Notes: generated by a model not told the origin, from the letters alone. DNA of 64,000 nt from Pukyongia sp963768085 (GCA_963768085.1 CAVYGO010000003.1:992001-1056000), one strand, 5' to 3'. Positions 8,270 through 18,519 are shown, counted from the stretch's first letter. Translations and numbers: made by a program.

Positions 8270-10924
8270 ATGGCTGAAGTAAAAACAATGAGGCTTAGTA
8301 AAGTACTTCGCGAATTTAACATCTCGCTGGATCGTGCCGTGGAATTTTTAAGTTCCAAAGGCTATGAGGTAGAGGCGCGCCCTACTACCAAGATCACGGG
8401 AGAGGAATACGAAGTACTTTTCGATGAGTTCCAGACAGATAAGAGCAAAAAGGTTGCTTCTAAAGAAGTAGGTGAGGAGAAGAGGAAGGAAAAAGAAGAA
8501 CTTCGTATCGCTCGTGAAAAAGAACTGGAAGAGAAAGAGAAGAAGGAAGCCTCCAGAGTAATAAAAGCTGAAGCCAAGCTAGACGGTCCTAAACAAGTTG
8601 GTAAAATAGAGCTGGAAGATAAAAAACCCAAAAAAGAAACGGAAAAGGAAGCTGAGACTCCAGTAGAAGCTAAAGAAGAGGTAGTTAAAGAAGCTCCTAA
8701 AACAAAAGCCAAGCCAACTGCGAAAAAGAAGGAAGAAGGTGTTGAAAAAATCACTGAAGAAGTGTCGGCTGATGATCCGAAGAAAGTAGTGGAAACGGCT
8801 TATCAGAAACTGGACGGTCCTAATTTTACAGGTAAAAAAATCGATCTCTCCAAGTTTAAAAAACCTGAAAAGAAAAAAGAAGAAAAGAAGGAAACCGGCA
8901 AGGATAAGGAAAAGAAGAGCCGTCGCCGTCGAATAAGTAAAGAACCTTCCAAAGGAGGGGGAAATCAAAGAGATAACCGAGGAGGCCGCAGAGGACGAAG
9001 CAATGTTCCTAAGGAAGAGCCAAGTGAAGAAGAAGTGCAAAAGCAGGTGCGGGAGACCCTTGAAAAACTTCAGGGTAAATCTTCCAAAGGAAAAGGGGCC
9101 AAATACAGAAGAGAGAAAAGAGACATTCACCGTCAGAAATCGGAAGAAGAACTGGCTCAGCAGGAAGCTGACAGCACGGTACTGAAAGTTACCGAATTTG
9201 TTACCGTAAGCGAGGTCGCAACTATGATGAATGTGCCGGTAACCCAGGTAATATCAGCCTGTATGTCTTTAGGAATGATGGTAACCATGAACCAGCGATT
9301 GGATGCTGAAACGCTTACCATTGTTGCCGATGAATTTGGTTATGAGGTCGAATTTGTAACAGCCGATATTGAAGAAGCGATACAGGAAGAAGAGGATGCG
9401 CCGGAAGATCTTGAATCACGTGCCCCTATTGTTACCGTTATGGGTCACGTAGACCACGGTAAAACTTCCTTACTGGATTATATCCGTGAGGAAAATGTGA
9501 TTGCCGGAGAATCCGGAGGTATTACACAGCACATTGGGGCTTATGGAGTTTCCCTTGAAAACGGACAGAAAATAGCCTTCCTGGATACACCGGGCCACGA
9601 AGCGTTTACTGCTATGCGTGCTCGTGGAGCGCAGGTTACAGACCTCGCTATTATTGTGATTGCTGCAGATGATGATATCATGCCACAAACCAAGGAAGCG
9701 ATCAGTCACGCACAGGCAGCGGGTGTTCCAATAGTTTTTGCGATTAACAAAGTTGATAAGCCTACTGCAAATCCTGAAAAGATCAAGGAAGGTCTGGCTA
9801 ATATGAATTTACTTGTCGAAGACTGGGGAGGAAAGATCCAGTCGCAGGACATTTCCGCCAAGACCGGGGAAGGCGTGAACGAATTACTGGAAAAAGTATT
9901 ACTTGAAGCTGAATTACTCGAATTAAAAGCTAATCCGAACAGAAATGCTTATGGAACTGTCGTAGAGGCATTCCTGGATAAAGGAAGGGGATATGTGTCG
10001 ACGATCCTCGTACAGGGCGGAACCCTGAATATTGGCGATTATGTCCTGGCAGGTCAGCATAGTGGTAAGGTAAAAGCCATGCAGGATGAGCGTGGAAAGA
10101 AAATTAAAAAGGCCGGGCCATCTACACCAGTTTCTATTCTTGGTTTGGATGGAGCACCTCAGGCCGGGGATAAATTCAATGTGTTTGAGGATGAACGGGA
10201 AGCCAAAGACATCGCGAACAAACGTATGCAGCTGCAACGTGAGCAGTCTGTGCGTACACAACGTCATATTACGCTTGATGAGATCGGAAGGCGTATTGCT
10301 CTTGGAGACTTCAAAGAATTGAATATTATTCTGAAAGGGGATGTGGACGGATCTGTGGAAGCATTAACAGATTCTTTCCTGAAACTTACTACCGAAGAAA
10401 TTCAGGTGAATATAATTCACAAAGGAGTAGGTGCGATCACTGAAAGTGATGTATTGCTCGCTTCTGCTTCTGACGCGGTCATTATCGGGTTTAATGTTCG
10501 CCCAATGGGCAACGCCCGACAGATTGCCGATAAGGAGGAGATCGATATCCGAATGTACTCGATCATCTACGATGCCATCAACGACCTGAAAGATGCGATG
10601 GAAGGAATGTTGTCACCGGAACTGAAAGAAGAAATTACCGGTACCGCCGAGATCAGAGAAACCTTTAAGATTTCTAAAGTGGGAACCATCGCAGGATGTA
10701 TGGTTACTATCGGAAAGATATACAGGAACTCTGGTATCCGAATCATTCGTGAAGGCGTAGTTGTCTTTACAGGTGAGCTTGACTCATTGAAACGATTTAA
10801 GGACGATGTGAAGGAAGTGGCAAAAGGATACGATTGTGGTATTCAGATAAAGAATTACAACGATATCAATGAAGGAGATATTATCGAAGCTTTCCAGGAA
10901 GTTGAGATTAAAAAGAAACTATAA
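8270..10924 (+). CDS. infB: Translation initiation factor IF-2
   Basis: The 884-residue protein delivers initiator tRNA to the 30S subunit. It has an IF2_N helix at the start (MRLSKVLREFNISLDRAVEF), then a long, highly charged Lys/Glu-rich linker (about residues 60-300). A second IF2_N-like segment and the GTPase domain follow. The G1 loop is GHVDHGKT (residues 392-399), then DTPGHE (G3) and NKVDK (G4), followed by domains II to IV. An AAAGGAG-like site precedes the ATG at 8270, which is unusually strong for this genome. The repeated DGPK/DGPNFTGKK motifs in the linker are normal for the phylum. Confidence 0.97.
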   Translation: MAEVKTMRLSKVLREFNISLDRAVEFLSSKGYEVEARPTTKITGEEYEVLFDEFQTDKSKKVASKEVGEEKRKEKEELRIAREKELEEKEKKEASRVIKAEAKLDGPKQVGKIELEDKKPKKETEKEAETPVEAKEEVVKEAPKTKAKPTAKKKEEGVEKITEEVSADDPKKVVETAYQKLDGPNFTGKKIDLSKFKKPEKKKEEKKETGKDKEKKSRRRRISKEPSKGGGNQRDNRGGRRGRSNVPKEEPSEEEVQKQVRETLEKLQGKSSKGKGAKYRREKRDIHRQKSEEELAQQEADSTVLKVTEFVTVSEVATMMNVPVTQVISACMSLGMMVTMNQRLDAETLTIVADEFGYEVEFVTADIEEAIQEEEDAPEDLESRAPIVTVMGHVDHGKTSLLDYIREENVIAGESGGITQHIGAYGVSLENGQKIAFLDTPGHEAFTAMRARGAQVTDLAIIVIAADDDIMPQTKEAISHAQAAGVPIVFAINKVDKPTANPEKIKEGLANMNLLVEDWGGKIQSQDISAKTGEGVNELLEKVLLEAELLELKANPNRNAYGTVVEAFLDKGRGYVSTILVQGGTLNIGDYVLAGQHSGKVKAMQDERGKKIKKAGPSTPVSILGLDGAPQAGDKFNVFEDEREAKDIANKRMQLQREQSVRTQRHITLDEIGRRIALGDFKELNIILKGDVDGSVEALTDSFLKLTTEEIQVNIIHKGVGAITESDVLLASASDAVIIGFNVRPMGNARQIADKEEIDIRMYSIIYDAINDLKDAMEGMLSPELKEEITGTAEIRETFKISKVGTIAGCMVTIGKIYRNSGIRIIREGVVVFTGELDSLKRFKDDVKEVAKGYDCGIQIKNYNDINEGDIIEAFQEVEIKKKL

Positions 10925-10940
10925 TTCTGAAATTTTATAG

Positions 10941-10972
10941 AAAAAAGGTGGCCCATGGGCCACCTTTTTTTT
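10941..10972 (+). terminator. Bidirectional terminator between infB and dinB-like gene
   Basis: AAAAAAGGTGGCCC and its complement meet around an AT centre and form a long stem with A/T tails on both sides. It ends infB and, on the other strand, the convergent gene at 10982. Confidence 0.88.
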
Positions 10973-10981
10973 GTATCAAAT

Positions 10982-11587
10982 TTATTTCTTCGGAAAATCT
11001 ACGCTGTATTTTATTTCTTCAATCTGGCGAATATGGCGTTCGCTGTGAGCCGACATAAAGAGCACTACCTGAAAGGCATCTACCGTGCCAAAAGGAAATT
11101 GCTGCACACGATTTCTGAAATCGGCATCGCTGGTTTTCATAAAATCAATGTTCTTCATCCGGGCCGTTTTAAAGGCATCCAAAGTCGCCTCATGGGATCC
11201 GTATTTTCCAGTTGGCTCGAAAGGTTTTTGTGTTTGAACCTTGGTGGTCCTGTCCACCATCATCGCGATTAGATCTTTGTCTTTAACACTCACCTTATCA
11301 CGGTTTGCCGGGTCGGCTTCTGTTTCAAGTAATCCCTGCAGCATACCGGAGAATGTATCTTCGGAAATAGCTATGTGTTCCACGCATTCTGCAATGGACC
11401 ACGAATCCGGGGTCATCTTGTAGTTCAGTTGATTTTCACTAAGATTATGCAGCGCGATCAGAAGGTGAGCGTATGAATTTGACATCTCTGATGCTGCCAA
11501 TTCGCGTTCTTCTTCAGTAAGGCCACTTTCAGACGTTGAAAAACTTAGTAATAGCATACAAACAAAAGGTAGGACCAGTCTTTTCAT
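10982..11587 (-). CDS. Exported DinB-fold protein
   Basis: The 201-residue protein begins with a signal peptide (about 1-18) and continues with a DinB/YfiT-type four-helix bundle. Possible metal ligands are visible in the usual places: a His in AECVEHIA and two in AHSERHIRQ. DinB-fold proteins in other bacteria include thiol-S-transferases and hydrolases, so no reaction can be assigned. The usual sequence DSWSIAECVEHI and the C-terminal HSERHIRQIEEIK support the family. Export to the periplasm is less common for the fold. Confidence 0.78.
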   Translation of the reverse strand: MKRLVLPFVCMLLLSFSTSESGLTEEERELAASEMSNSYAHLLIALHNLSENQLNYKMTPDSWSIAECVEHIAISEDTFSGMLQGLLETEADPANRDKVSVKDKDLIAMMVDRTTKVQTQKPFEPTGKYGSHEATLDAFKTARMKNIDFMKTSDADFRNRVQQFPFGTVDAFQVVLFMSAHSERHIRQIEEIKYSVDFPKK

Positions 11588-11715
11588 AATGGAGGTTTTT
11601 ATCGGTTATATATTATGCTTAGACGAAGACACAACAAATTCCTTGGGAAGAATGGACCAAAAAGTTCAATATTTTCTAAAATGGGGAATTAAGAGATTCT
11701 CAGCGGACAACGTAT

Positions 11716-12111
11716 TTACTTTTTTTTACGCTCACCAAGAATGAATGCTGAGGTAAATTCGCGTTGGATTTCTACAAGCGCCCTATCTGCTTCCAGACGT
11801 GTGGCATAGTTGCCTACCCAGACCTTGTAATTAGGTCTTTCATACTCAATGGATGCCGGCCATGCGGAATACATATTTCTGTACTTCCTAATTACAGAGT
11901 TGGCCTTATTGAGTTCGCCGTAATACAGTTGAATGGTATAACCACCACTTAATTTATTCTCCTTTTCAAGGCTTTTTTTCAGCTTGAGCAATTTTGGAAT
12001 TTTGGAATCCTGATTCACGGTGACCGAGGCCTGCTGGGCGACCGCTATTTCAGAAGTAAATACCAATAAAATACTGATAATAAATAGTTTATGAATTGTT
12101 GACAATCTCAT
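11716..12111 (-). CDS. SPOR-domain protein
   Basis: The 131-residue protein has a signal peptide (about 1-25, ending VAQQ) and a C-terminal SPOR-like domain from about residue 57. Features are the opening GYTIQLYYGE, the pattern KVWVGNYATRLEADRALVEI, and a closing strand AFILGERKKK. SPOR domains bind denuded peptidoglycan strands. The 225-base gap that separates it from actA is AT-rich and contains the act promoter. Confidence 0.8.
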   Translation of the reverse strand: MRLSTIHKLFIISILLVFTSEIAVAQQASVTVNQDSKIPKLLKLKKSLEKENKLSGGYTIQLYYGELNKANSVIRKYRNMYSAWPASIEYERPNYKVWVGNYATRLEADRALVEIQREFTSAFILGERKKK

Positions 12112-12235
12112 GAATTATGTTCTTGAATGTAAATGTAAATCTTATAAACTTTACAATGCACTAATTTATTATTTAGAATAATTATAAATTAGACGTTAAC
12201 ACTTTGTTTAGATTTCTAAAATCGATCTTATACCT

Positions 12236-12243
12236 TACTTTTG
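12236..12243 (+). promoter_or_regulatory. -7 box of act-cox operon
   Basis: TACTTTTG matches TAnnTTTG. It lies 93 bases upstream of the actA ATG, which gives a fairly long leader. No good -33 element is spaced correctly. Confidence 0.4.
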
Positions 12244-12336
12244 CACAGTTATTTTAGGCATGTAATCTGAGTACCAATCACGCTTTATTCATTAACCAAT
12301 TACGTGCCAAACTTTTGACAATAATTAACCATTAGT

Positions 12337-13656
12337 ATGATAAAGGTGAAGTTTCGAAATCTACCAACTCAATTGTCACTTCTGTTGTTAGCTCTTCTGC
12401 TAACGTTTTCAACAACCACATACGCACAGGAAGATCCAGCCGATGTTAGTACTGAAAGTACGGCAGCAACGGAAGATGGAGATGCTGCCGCAGGCAAAAC
12501 ACTCTTCAATGCCAACTGTGCCGCCTGTCATAAGCTGTACAAGAAAGGAGTAGGTCCTGCATTGTTCGGGGTGGGTGATAAGTACGATAAAGAATGGCTT
12601 TATAAATGGATTCGAAACAGCCAGGAACTTATTAAATCGGGCGATGCCAAGGCTATCGCGATATACGAAGAATACAACCAGTCGGTAATGACGGCCTTTC
12701 CGGCACTTTCGGATGCCGATATCGACAACATCCTGGCGTATACCTATACACCAAAACCTGAACCGACTGTTGCCGCAACCGGAACCACTGATGGTGGTGG
12801 TGAAGGTGAGGGTCCTACCAACAATATTATATTAACTGCACTGGCCCTTATTTTCCTCTTGCTCGTGGTCATGCTGATGTTAGTTAATAAAACACTCCGC
12901 AGAATTGCTGAAGCAAGCGGTGTTGAATATGAAGAGCGAGAGAAGCGGCTGCCAATCTGGAAGGCATTTGTACAAAACCAATTCCTGGTTTTTGTTTCTT
13001 CCATTTTCTTATTGCTAGCTTCAGCCTACTTTGCTTTTGGCTGGATGGTACAGGTGGGGATAGATCAGGGTTATGCTCCGGTACAACCTATACATTATTC
13101 TCATAAAATTCATGCAGGTGCCAACGAGATAGATTGTAACTACTGCCACAGTTCGGCAAGAAAGAGTAAACACTCTGGTATTCCATCGTTGAATGTTTGT
13201 ATGAACTGTCACAAGAACATTGCCGAGTATAACGGGGAAGAGGATCTTGAGAACGGTTACACCAAAGAATTCTACACGAACGAGATCAAGAAATTATACG
13301 AGGCTGTTGGCTGGGATGAGGATAATCAAGCCTACACAGGTGAAGAGAAACCTGTGAAATGGGTGCGAATTCACAACCTTCCGGACTTTGCATATTTTAA
13401 TCACTCGCAACACGTAACGGTTGCCGGTATTGAATGTCAGAAGTGTCATGGCCCTGTTGAGGAAATGGAGATCATGTATCAGTTTTCTCCTCTTACCATG
13501 GGATGGTGTATCAACTGTCACAGGGAGACCAATGTGGACCTTAAAGGAAATGAATATTACCAGAAGATACACGAAGAACTTTCAAAGAAATATAAAGTTG
13601 ACCAGTTAACCATCGCACAGATGGGTGGATTGGAATGTGGTAAGTGTCACTATTAA
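12337..13656 (+). CDS. actA: Alternative complex III subunit ActA, multiheme cytochrome c
   Basis: ActA carries electrons within alternative complex III, the quinol oxidase module that replaces bc1. The 439-residue protein has a signal peptide (1-30), a class I cytochrome domain with CAACH (about residue 60) and a likely Met ligand in SVMTAFP, then a membrane helix (about 163-183) and a second one (about 212-232). The pentaheme domain follows, with CNYCH, CMNCH, CQKCH, CINCH and CGKCH near the C-terminus. That makes six CxxCH sites. The extra N-terminal heme domain is, as I recall, usual in flavobacteria. Confidence 0.93.
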   Translation: MIKVKFRNLPTQLSLLLLALLLTFSTTTYAQEDPADVSTESTAATEDGDAAAGKTLFNANCAACHKLYKKGVGPALFGVGDKYDKEWLYKWIRNSQELIKSGDAKAIAIYEEYNQSVMTAFPALSDADIDNILAYTYTPKPEPTVAATGTTDGGGEGEGPTNNIILTALALIFLLLVVMLMLVNKTLRRIAEASGVEYEEREKRLPIWKAFVQNQFLVFVSSIFLLLASAYFAFGWMVQVGIDQGYAPVQPIHYSHKIHAGANEIDCNYCHSSARKSKHSGIPSLNVCMNCHKNIAEYNGEEDLENGYTKEFYTNEIKKLYEAVGWDEDNQAYTGEEKPVKWVRIHNLPDFAYFNHSQHVTVAGIECQKCHGPVEEMEIMYQFSPLTMGWCINCHRETNVDLKGNEYYQKIHEELSKKYKVDQLTIAQMGGLECGKCHY

Positions 13657-13686
13657 TTACGAATGAATAATTTTTCAGATACGAAT

Positions 13687-16600
13687 ATGGCATCAAACAA
13701 GAAATACTGGAAAAGTGTTGAAGAGCTAAACGAAAACAGTTCTATTGTTGAGACGCTGAAGCAAAATGAATTTGTGGAGGAGATCCCTACGGATGATTTC
13801 CTGGGGGATAAGGAAACCCTCGAAGCTTCATCAACCACACGTCGCGATTTCTTAAAATATGTTGGGTTTACCACGGCAGCTGCCTCTTTAGCAGCATGTG
13901 AAGGACCTGTAATTAAATCTATTCCTTATGTAGTAGCCCCGGACGAAATCGTTCCCGGTGTAGCCAACTATTATGCCACATCAATGGGTGATGGATTCGA
14001 TTTTGCCAATGTCTTGGTTAAAACTCGGGAAGGTCGTCCCATTAAGATAGAGCGCAATAACTTAGCGAAGAACAACGAAGTGAATGCCCGTGTTCAGGCT
14101 TCTGTGTTGTCCTTGTATGACAAGAACCGGTTGATGGCGCCAAAAATAGCCGGAGACGAAGTAAGCTGGGAAGATTTCGATGCAGGTGTCGTTGCTACCA
14201 TGAGTCAGATGACCGGAAAAGATGTGGTTCTTCTTACACAAACTTTTGCCAGCCCGACCACTGCGAAACTTATTCAGGAGTTCATCACACAGTTTCCAAA
14301 TGTACGTCACGTTGTTTACGATACGGTTTCTTCTTCTGAAGCCGCAGATGCATTTCAGATTAAATATGGAAGCCGCGGATTAGTGGACTACGATTTTTCA
14401 AAAGCAGATGTGATCGTTTCTGTGGGCGCTGATATTTTAGGCGATTGGCAAGGTGGAGGTCATTCCCAGGGATATATTGAAAATCGGGTTCCGAAGAATG
14501 GAAAAATGTCTCGACACATTCAGTTTGAGGCGAATATGACACTATCTGGTGCGAATGCAGATAAGCGCGTACCGGTGAAACCATCGCTTCACAAGCAAGT
14601 GCTGATGGCCCTTACCGGAGGAAGTATGTCCGGATTGCCCGATAATGTGGCTGAAGCGGTACGAAGTGCAAAAGCAGAACTGGATCGCGCAGGCGCCAAA
14701 GGTGTAATTGTAACCGGGATTCAGGATGTAGCAGCACAAACAGCCGTTCTGAATTATAATGAAAGTAAAGGGAGTATGGCGATGGATACCGACAAGCCAC
14801 GTCTTACTTCTATGGGAAATACAGCTGAAGTTACCGCCGTAATGAATGGTGTTATTTCAGGGAGTATTAAAGGTCTGATCACTGTAGGTGTTGATCCGGT
14901 ATATTCTTTCCCGAATGCAGCTTTTGCCGATGCGTATAATAATCTTGAGATGTCATTGGCCTTCGCAATGAAGGAGGATACGACAGCTTCACTTGCGAAA
15001 ATGGTGGCAGCTACTCCTCACTATCTTGAAGGTTGGGGAGATATTCAGATAAAGAAAGGATCATTTGGTATAACGCAACCAACTATTCGTCCATTATTTA
15101 ATACAAGACAATTTCAGGATTGTTTACTGAAATGGACCGAGAACGATAAAACGTATTACGACTATCTGCGTGAGAATTGGGAGACTAATATTCTCGCCGG
15201 TGAATCCTGGAACCAGGCTGTTCAGGATGGTGTCTTCGAAGGTGACGTTGAATTAGAGGTTCTGGAGACAGCGCCTACGTTCAATTCGCTTGAGACCGGA
15301 ACTTCCGAAGGAGCCCTGCTTCCAAATTCACAGGAAGGCGGAATGGAGCTTACTTTATATACCAAAACATCTATGGGTGATGGTCAACAGGCCAATAATC
15401 CATGGCTTCAGGAATTGCCAGACCCAATTACTAGAGCGGCCTGGGATAACTACCTTACAGTTTCAGCAGCTGATGCAGCTTCCCTTGGTCTGGAAAATCT
15501 CAATGTGGCCAATGGTGCACTAAACGGAAGTTATGTTAACCTGACCATGGGTGACGTAGTCATTGAGAATGTTCCGGTGATCATTCAACCAGGACAGGCG
15601 ATCGGATCAGTTGGATTGGCATTGGGTTATGGGAAAACTGCGGCCATTCAATCTGAAATGCAGACAGGAGTAAATGCCTTTACCCTTTACAACAATTTCA
15701 ATTCTATTCAGAATGTAAGTGTGAGCAAAGCTATCGGTATTCACGAATTTGCTTGTGTTCAGTTACAAAATACAATGATGGGTCGGGATATAATTCGTGA
15801 AACGACCCTGGAGATATTCAATAGTAAAGATGCTGAAGTCTGGAATGCCATGATAATGGTATCCAAGGATCACCAGGAAATTCCTGTGACATCTCCAGAT
15901 GCGGATCTGTGGGATTCATTTGATCGTTCCGTAGGGCATCATTTTAACTTATCGATCGACCTGAATGCGTGTACAGGTTGTGGGGCATGTGTAATCGCAT
16001 GTAACGCAGAGAACAATGTGCCGGTTGTGGGCAAGGATGAGATTCGGAAAAGTAGAAGTATGCACTGGATGCGTATTGATAGGTATTACTCAAGTCAGGA
16101 GTCATTTGCTGTCGACCTCGATAAAAAAGAAAAAATTTCAGGTCTGGGAAGCTCTCTTTCAGAATTTGCAGAATTAGAACGAGCTTCGGAAAATCCACAG
16201 GTAGCCTTCCAGCCCGTGATGTGCCAGCACTGTAATCATGCTCCTTGTGAGACTGTTTGTCCGGTAGCAGCAACATCACATGGGCGTCAGGGTCAAAATC
16301 ATATGGCTTATAATCGATGTGTAGGTACACGTTACTGTGCGAACAACTGTCCTTATAAGGTTCGCCGATTCAACTGGTTCCTGTATGCAGAGAATGATGA
16401 GTTTGATTACCACATGAATAACGACCTGGGTAGAATGGTTCTGAATCCGGACGTTGTGGTTCGTTCCAGAGGAGTAATGGAGAAGTGTTCTATGTGTATT
16501 CAGATGACCCAAAAGACTATCCTGGATGCGAAACGTGATGGACGACCGATCAAGGATGGCGAATTTAAAACAGCTTGTTCTTCAGCATGTAATACAGGGG

Positions 16601-16746
16601 CAATTGCCTTTGGCGATGTGAATGACCATGATAGTGAAATTTATAAGAAGAAGCATGACGATAGAATGTATCACTTACTTGAGGCAGTGGGAACCAAACC
16701 AAATGTGGTGTACCAGACACAAGTGAGAAATACCAAAGAAGCATAA
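13687..16746 (+). CDS. actB: Alternative complex III subunit ActB, molybdopterin/Fe-S protein
   Basis: ActB is the large periplasmic subunit, a fusion of a molybdopterin oxidoreductase-like part and an Fe-S ferredoxin part. A Tat signal, TTRRDFLKYVGF, ends in a lipobox-like SLAAC, so the protein is probably exported folded and lipidated. The C-terminal 300 residues hold four cysteine clusters: CTGCGACVIAC, CQHCNHAPCETVC, CVGTRYCANNC and CSMCIQMT...CSSAC. The longer reading starts at 13663. I chose the ATG at 13687 because related proteins start MASNKKYW. Complexes of this type lack molybdenum, so the large domain is structural. Confidence 0.94.
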   Translation: MASNKKYWKSVEELNENSSIVETLKQNEFVEEIPTDDFLGDKETLEASSTTRRDFLKYVGFTTAAASLAACEGPVIKSIPYVVAPDEIVPGVANYYATSMGDGFDFANVLVKTREGRPIKIERNNLAKNNEVNARVQASVLSLYDKNRLMAPKIAGDEVSWEDFDAGVVATMSQMTGKDVVLLTQTFASPTTAKLIQEFITQFPNVRHVVYDTVSSSEAADAFQIKYGSRGLVDYDFSKADVIVSVGADILGDWQGGGHSQGYIENRVPKNGKMSRHIQFEANMTLSGANADKRVPVKPSLHKQVLMALTGGSMSGLPDNVAEAVRSAKAELDRAGAKGVIVTGIQDVAAQTAVLNYNESKGSMAMDTDKPRLTSMGNTAEVTAVMNGVISGSIKGLITVGVDPVYSFPNAAFADAYNNLEMSLAFAMKEDTTASLAKMVAATPHYLEGWGDIQIKKGSFGITQPTIRPLFNTRQFQDCLLKWTENDKTYYDYLRENWETNILAGESWNQAVQDGVFEGDVELEVLETAPTFNSLETGTSEGALLPNSQEGGMELTLYTKTSMGDGQQANNPWLQELPDPITRAAWDNYLTVSAADAASLGLENLNVANGALNGSYVNLTMGDVVIENVPVIIQPGQAIGSVGLALGYGKTAAIQSEMQTGVNAFTLYNNFNSIQNVSVSKAIGIHEFACVQLQNTMMGRDIIRETTLEIFNSKDAEVWNAMIMVSKDHQEIPVTSPDADLWDSFDRSVGHHFNLSIDLNACTGCGACVIACNAENNVPVVGKDEIRKSRSMHWMRIDRYYSSQESFAVDLDKKEKISGLGSSLSEFAELERASENPQVAFQPVMCQHCNHAPCETVCPVAATSHGRQGQNHMAYNRCVGTRYCANNCPYKVRRFNWFLYAENDEFDYHMNNDLGRMVLNPDVVVRSRGVMEKCSMCIQMTQKTILDAKRDGRPIKDGEFKTACSSACNTGAIAFGDVNDHDSEIYKKKHDDRMYHLLEAVGTKPNVVYQTQVRNTKEA

Positions 16747-16777
16747 AATAACTAACTAAGAAATAGTAAATAAAGAT

Positions 16778-18517
16778 ATGGCGTCGCATTACGAAGCACC
16801 TATTAGAAAACCTCTAGTTCTTGGAGATAAGTCCTACCACGATGTGACAGTGGATGTTGCTGCACCTGTAGAAGGTAAAGCAAATCGCGCCTGGTGGATC
16901 GTTTTTGGAATCGCACTTGCAGCCTTCCTATGGGGTGTAGGATGTATTATTTACACCATTTCCACAGGTATCGGTGTTTGGGGACTAAATCCAACAGTGA
17001 ACTGGGCCTGGGATATTACCAACTTCGTATGGTGGGTAGGTATTGGTCACGCGGGAACCCTGATTTCTGCCGTACTTTTATTATTCCGTCAGAAATGGAG
17101 AATGGCTATTAACCGTTCTGCGGAAGCAATGACCATCTTTTCCGTGATCCAGGCAGGATTGTTTCCAATTATCCACATGGGTCGTCCCTGGTTGGCATAT
17201 TGGGTATTACCAATTCCAAACCAATTCGGATCTTTGTGGGTTAACTTTAACTCACCACTGCTTTGGGATGTATTTGCAATCTCAACCTATCTTTCTGTTT
17301 CGTTAGTATTCTGGTGGACAGGACTGTTGCCTGATTTCGCAATGATACGCGACCGTGCCATTACGCCATTTACAAAAAGAGTGTACAGTATATTATCTTT
17401 CGGTTGGAGTGGACGTGCTAAGGACTGGCAACGTTTTGAAGAAGTATCCCTGGTACTTGCCGGATTGGCGACACCACTGGTACTTTCGGTACACACGATT
17501 GTATCCTTCGACTTCGCCACTTCCGTTATCCCGGGATGGCATACCACCATCTTTCCGCCCTATTTCGTTGCGGGTGCAATTTTCTCAGGATTCGCGATGG
17601 TTCAAACACTCCTCATTATTATGAGGAAGGTGTCCCACCTGGAGGATTATATTACCATTCAGCATATCGAATTGATGAACATCGTAATAATGCTTACCGG
17701 ATCCATTGTGGGGGTGGCATATATTACCGAGTTATTTATCGCATGGTATTCGGGAGTAGAATACGAACAATACGCATTCCTTAACCGTGCTACCGGTCCA
17801 TACTGGTGGGCATACTGGGCAATGATGACCTGTAATGTATTCTCACCACAGTTTATGTGGTTTAAGAAGTTACGTACTAGTATTATGTTCTCCTTTTTTA
17901 TATCCATCGTGGTAAACATCGGAATGTGGTTTGAACGTTTTGTGATCATTGTAACATCATTGCACCGTGATTATCTTCCATCTTCCTGGACGATGTTCTC
18001 ACCAACTTTTGTGGACATAGGAATCTTTATCGGAACCATTGGATTTTTCTTCGTCTTGTTCCTGTTATACGCAAGAACATTCCCTGTAATTGCTCAGGCA
18101 GAAGTAAAATCTATTCTGAAAGGTTCCGGAGCGAAATATAAAAAATTACGTGCTGAACAAGGTGATGATGTTAAGCATTATAATGCTACGGCAGTAAGTG
18201 ACAGAGTCGATGTATCCGGAGGTGACGATGAATCGCCAACGATGGGAGACAATTCTGGAAAAATTGAAAGCCTGCTTAGCGGTATCGGAACTTTCGATCC
18301 GAATACTCAAACCGCAGATGATCTTAAGTTGATTAGTGGTGTTGGACCGAAAATGGAAGAGAAACTACATCAATTAGGAATTTACACCTTTGACCAGGTA
18401 AGTAAAATGACCGATAATGAATATGACCTGTTAGATAGTATAATCGGCGAATTCCCGGGCAGAGCAAAACGCGACGACTGGGCCGGACAGGCAAGTAAAC
18501 TTAAAAATAATTCATAG
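16778..18517 (+). CDS. actC: Alternative complex III subunit ActC with HhH tail
   Basis: ActC is the NrfD/PsrC-type membrane subunit with about ten helices that binds quinol. Residues about 1-450 are typical, including GWHTTIFPPYFVAGAIFSGF and the charged helix with HIELMNIVIM. At 579 residues it is about 100 longer than the usual family size. After a hydrophilic linker, residues about 512-575 form a helix-hairpin-helix-like module (DLKLISGVGPKMEEKLHQLG followed by FDQVSKM). Such modules are better known on other proteins of this phylum, for example as a tail on ribosomal protein L21. Its role here is unknown. The actD ATG follows after two bases. Confidence 0.92.
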   Translation: MASHYEAPIRKPLVLGDKSYHDVTVDVAAPVEGKANRAWWIVFGIALAAFLWGVGCIIYTISTGIGVWGLNPTVNWAWDITNFVWWVGIGHAGTLISAVLLLFRQKWRMAINRSAEAMTIFSVIQAGLFPIIHMGRPWLAYWVLPIPNQFGSLWVNFNSPLLWDVFAISTYLSVSLVFWWTGLLPDFAMIRDRAITPFTKRVYSILSFGWSGRAKDWQRFEEVSLVLAGLATPLVLSVHTIVSFDFATSVIPGWHTTIFPPYFVAGAIFSGFAMVQTLLIIMRKVSHLEDYITIQHIELMNIVIMLTGSIVGVAYITELFIAWYSGVEYEQYAFLNRATGPYWWAYWAMMTCNVFSPQFMWFKKLRTSIMFSFFISIVVNIGMWFERFVIIVTSLHRDYLPSSWTMFSPTFVDIGIFIGTIGFFFVLFLLYARTFPVIAQAEVKSILKGSGAKYKKLRAEQGDDVKHYNATAVSDRVDVSGGDDESPTMGDNSGKIESLLSGIGTFDPNTQTADDLKLISGVGPKMEEKLHQLGIYTFDQVSKMTDNEYDLLDSIIGEFPGRAKRDDWAGQASKLKNNS

Positions 18518-18519
18518 CC

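Noticed and set aside
8579..9130. A 183-codon minus-strand open frame over infB
   Set aside because: It is a mirror of the low-complexity Lys/Glu linker of IF-2, giving a Phe/Ser-rich translation with no domain. The plus-strand gene is unmistakable.
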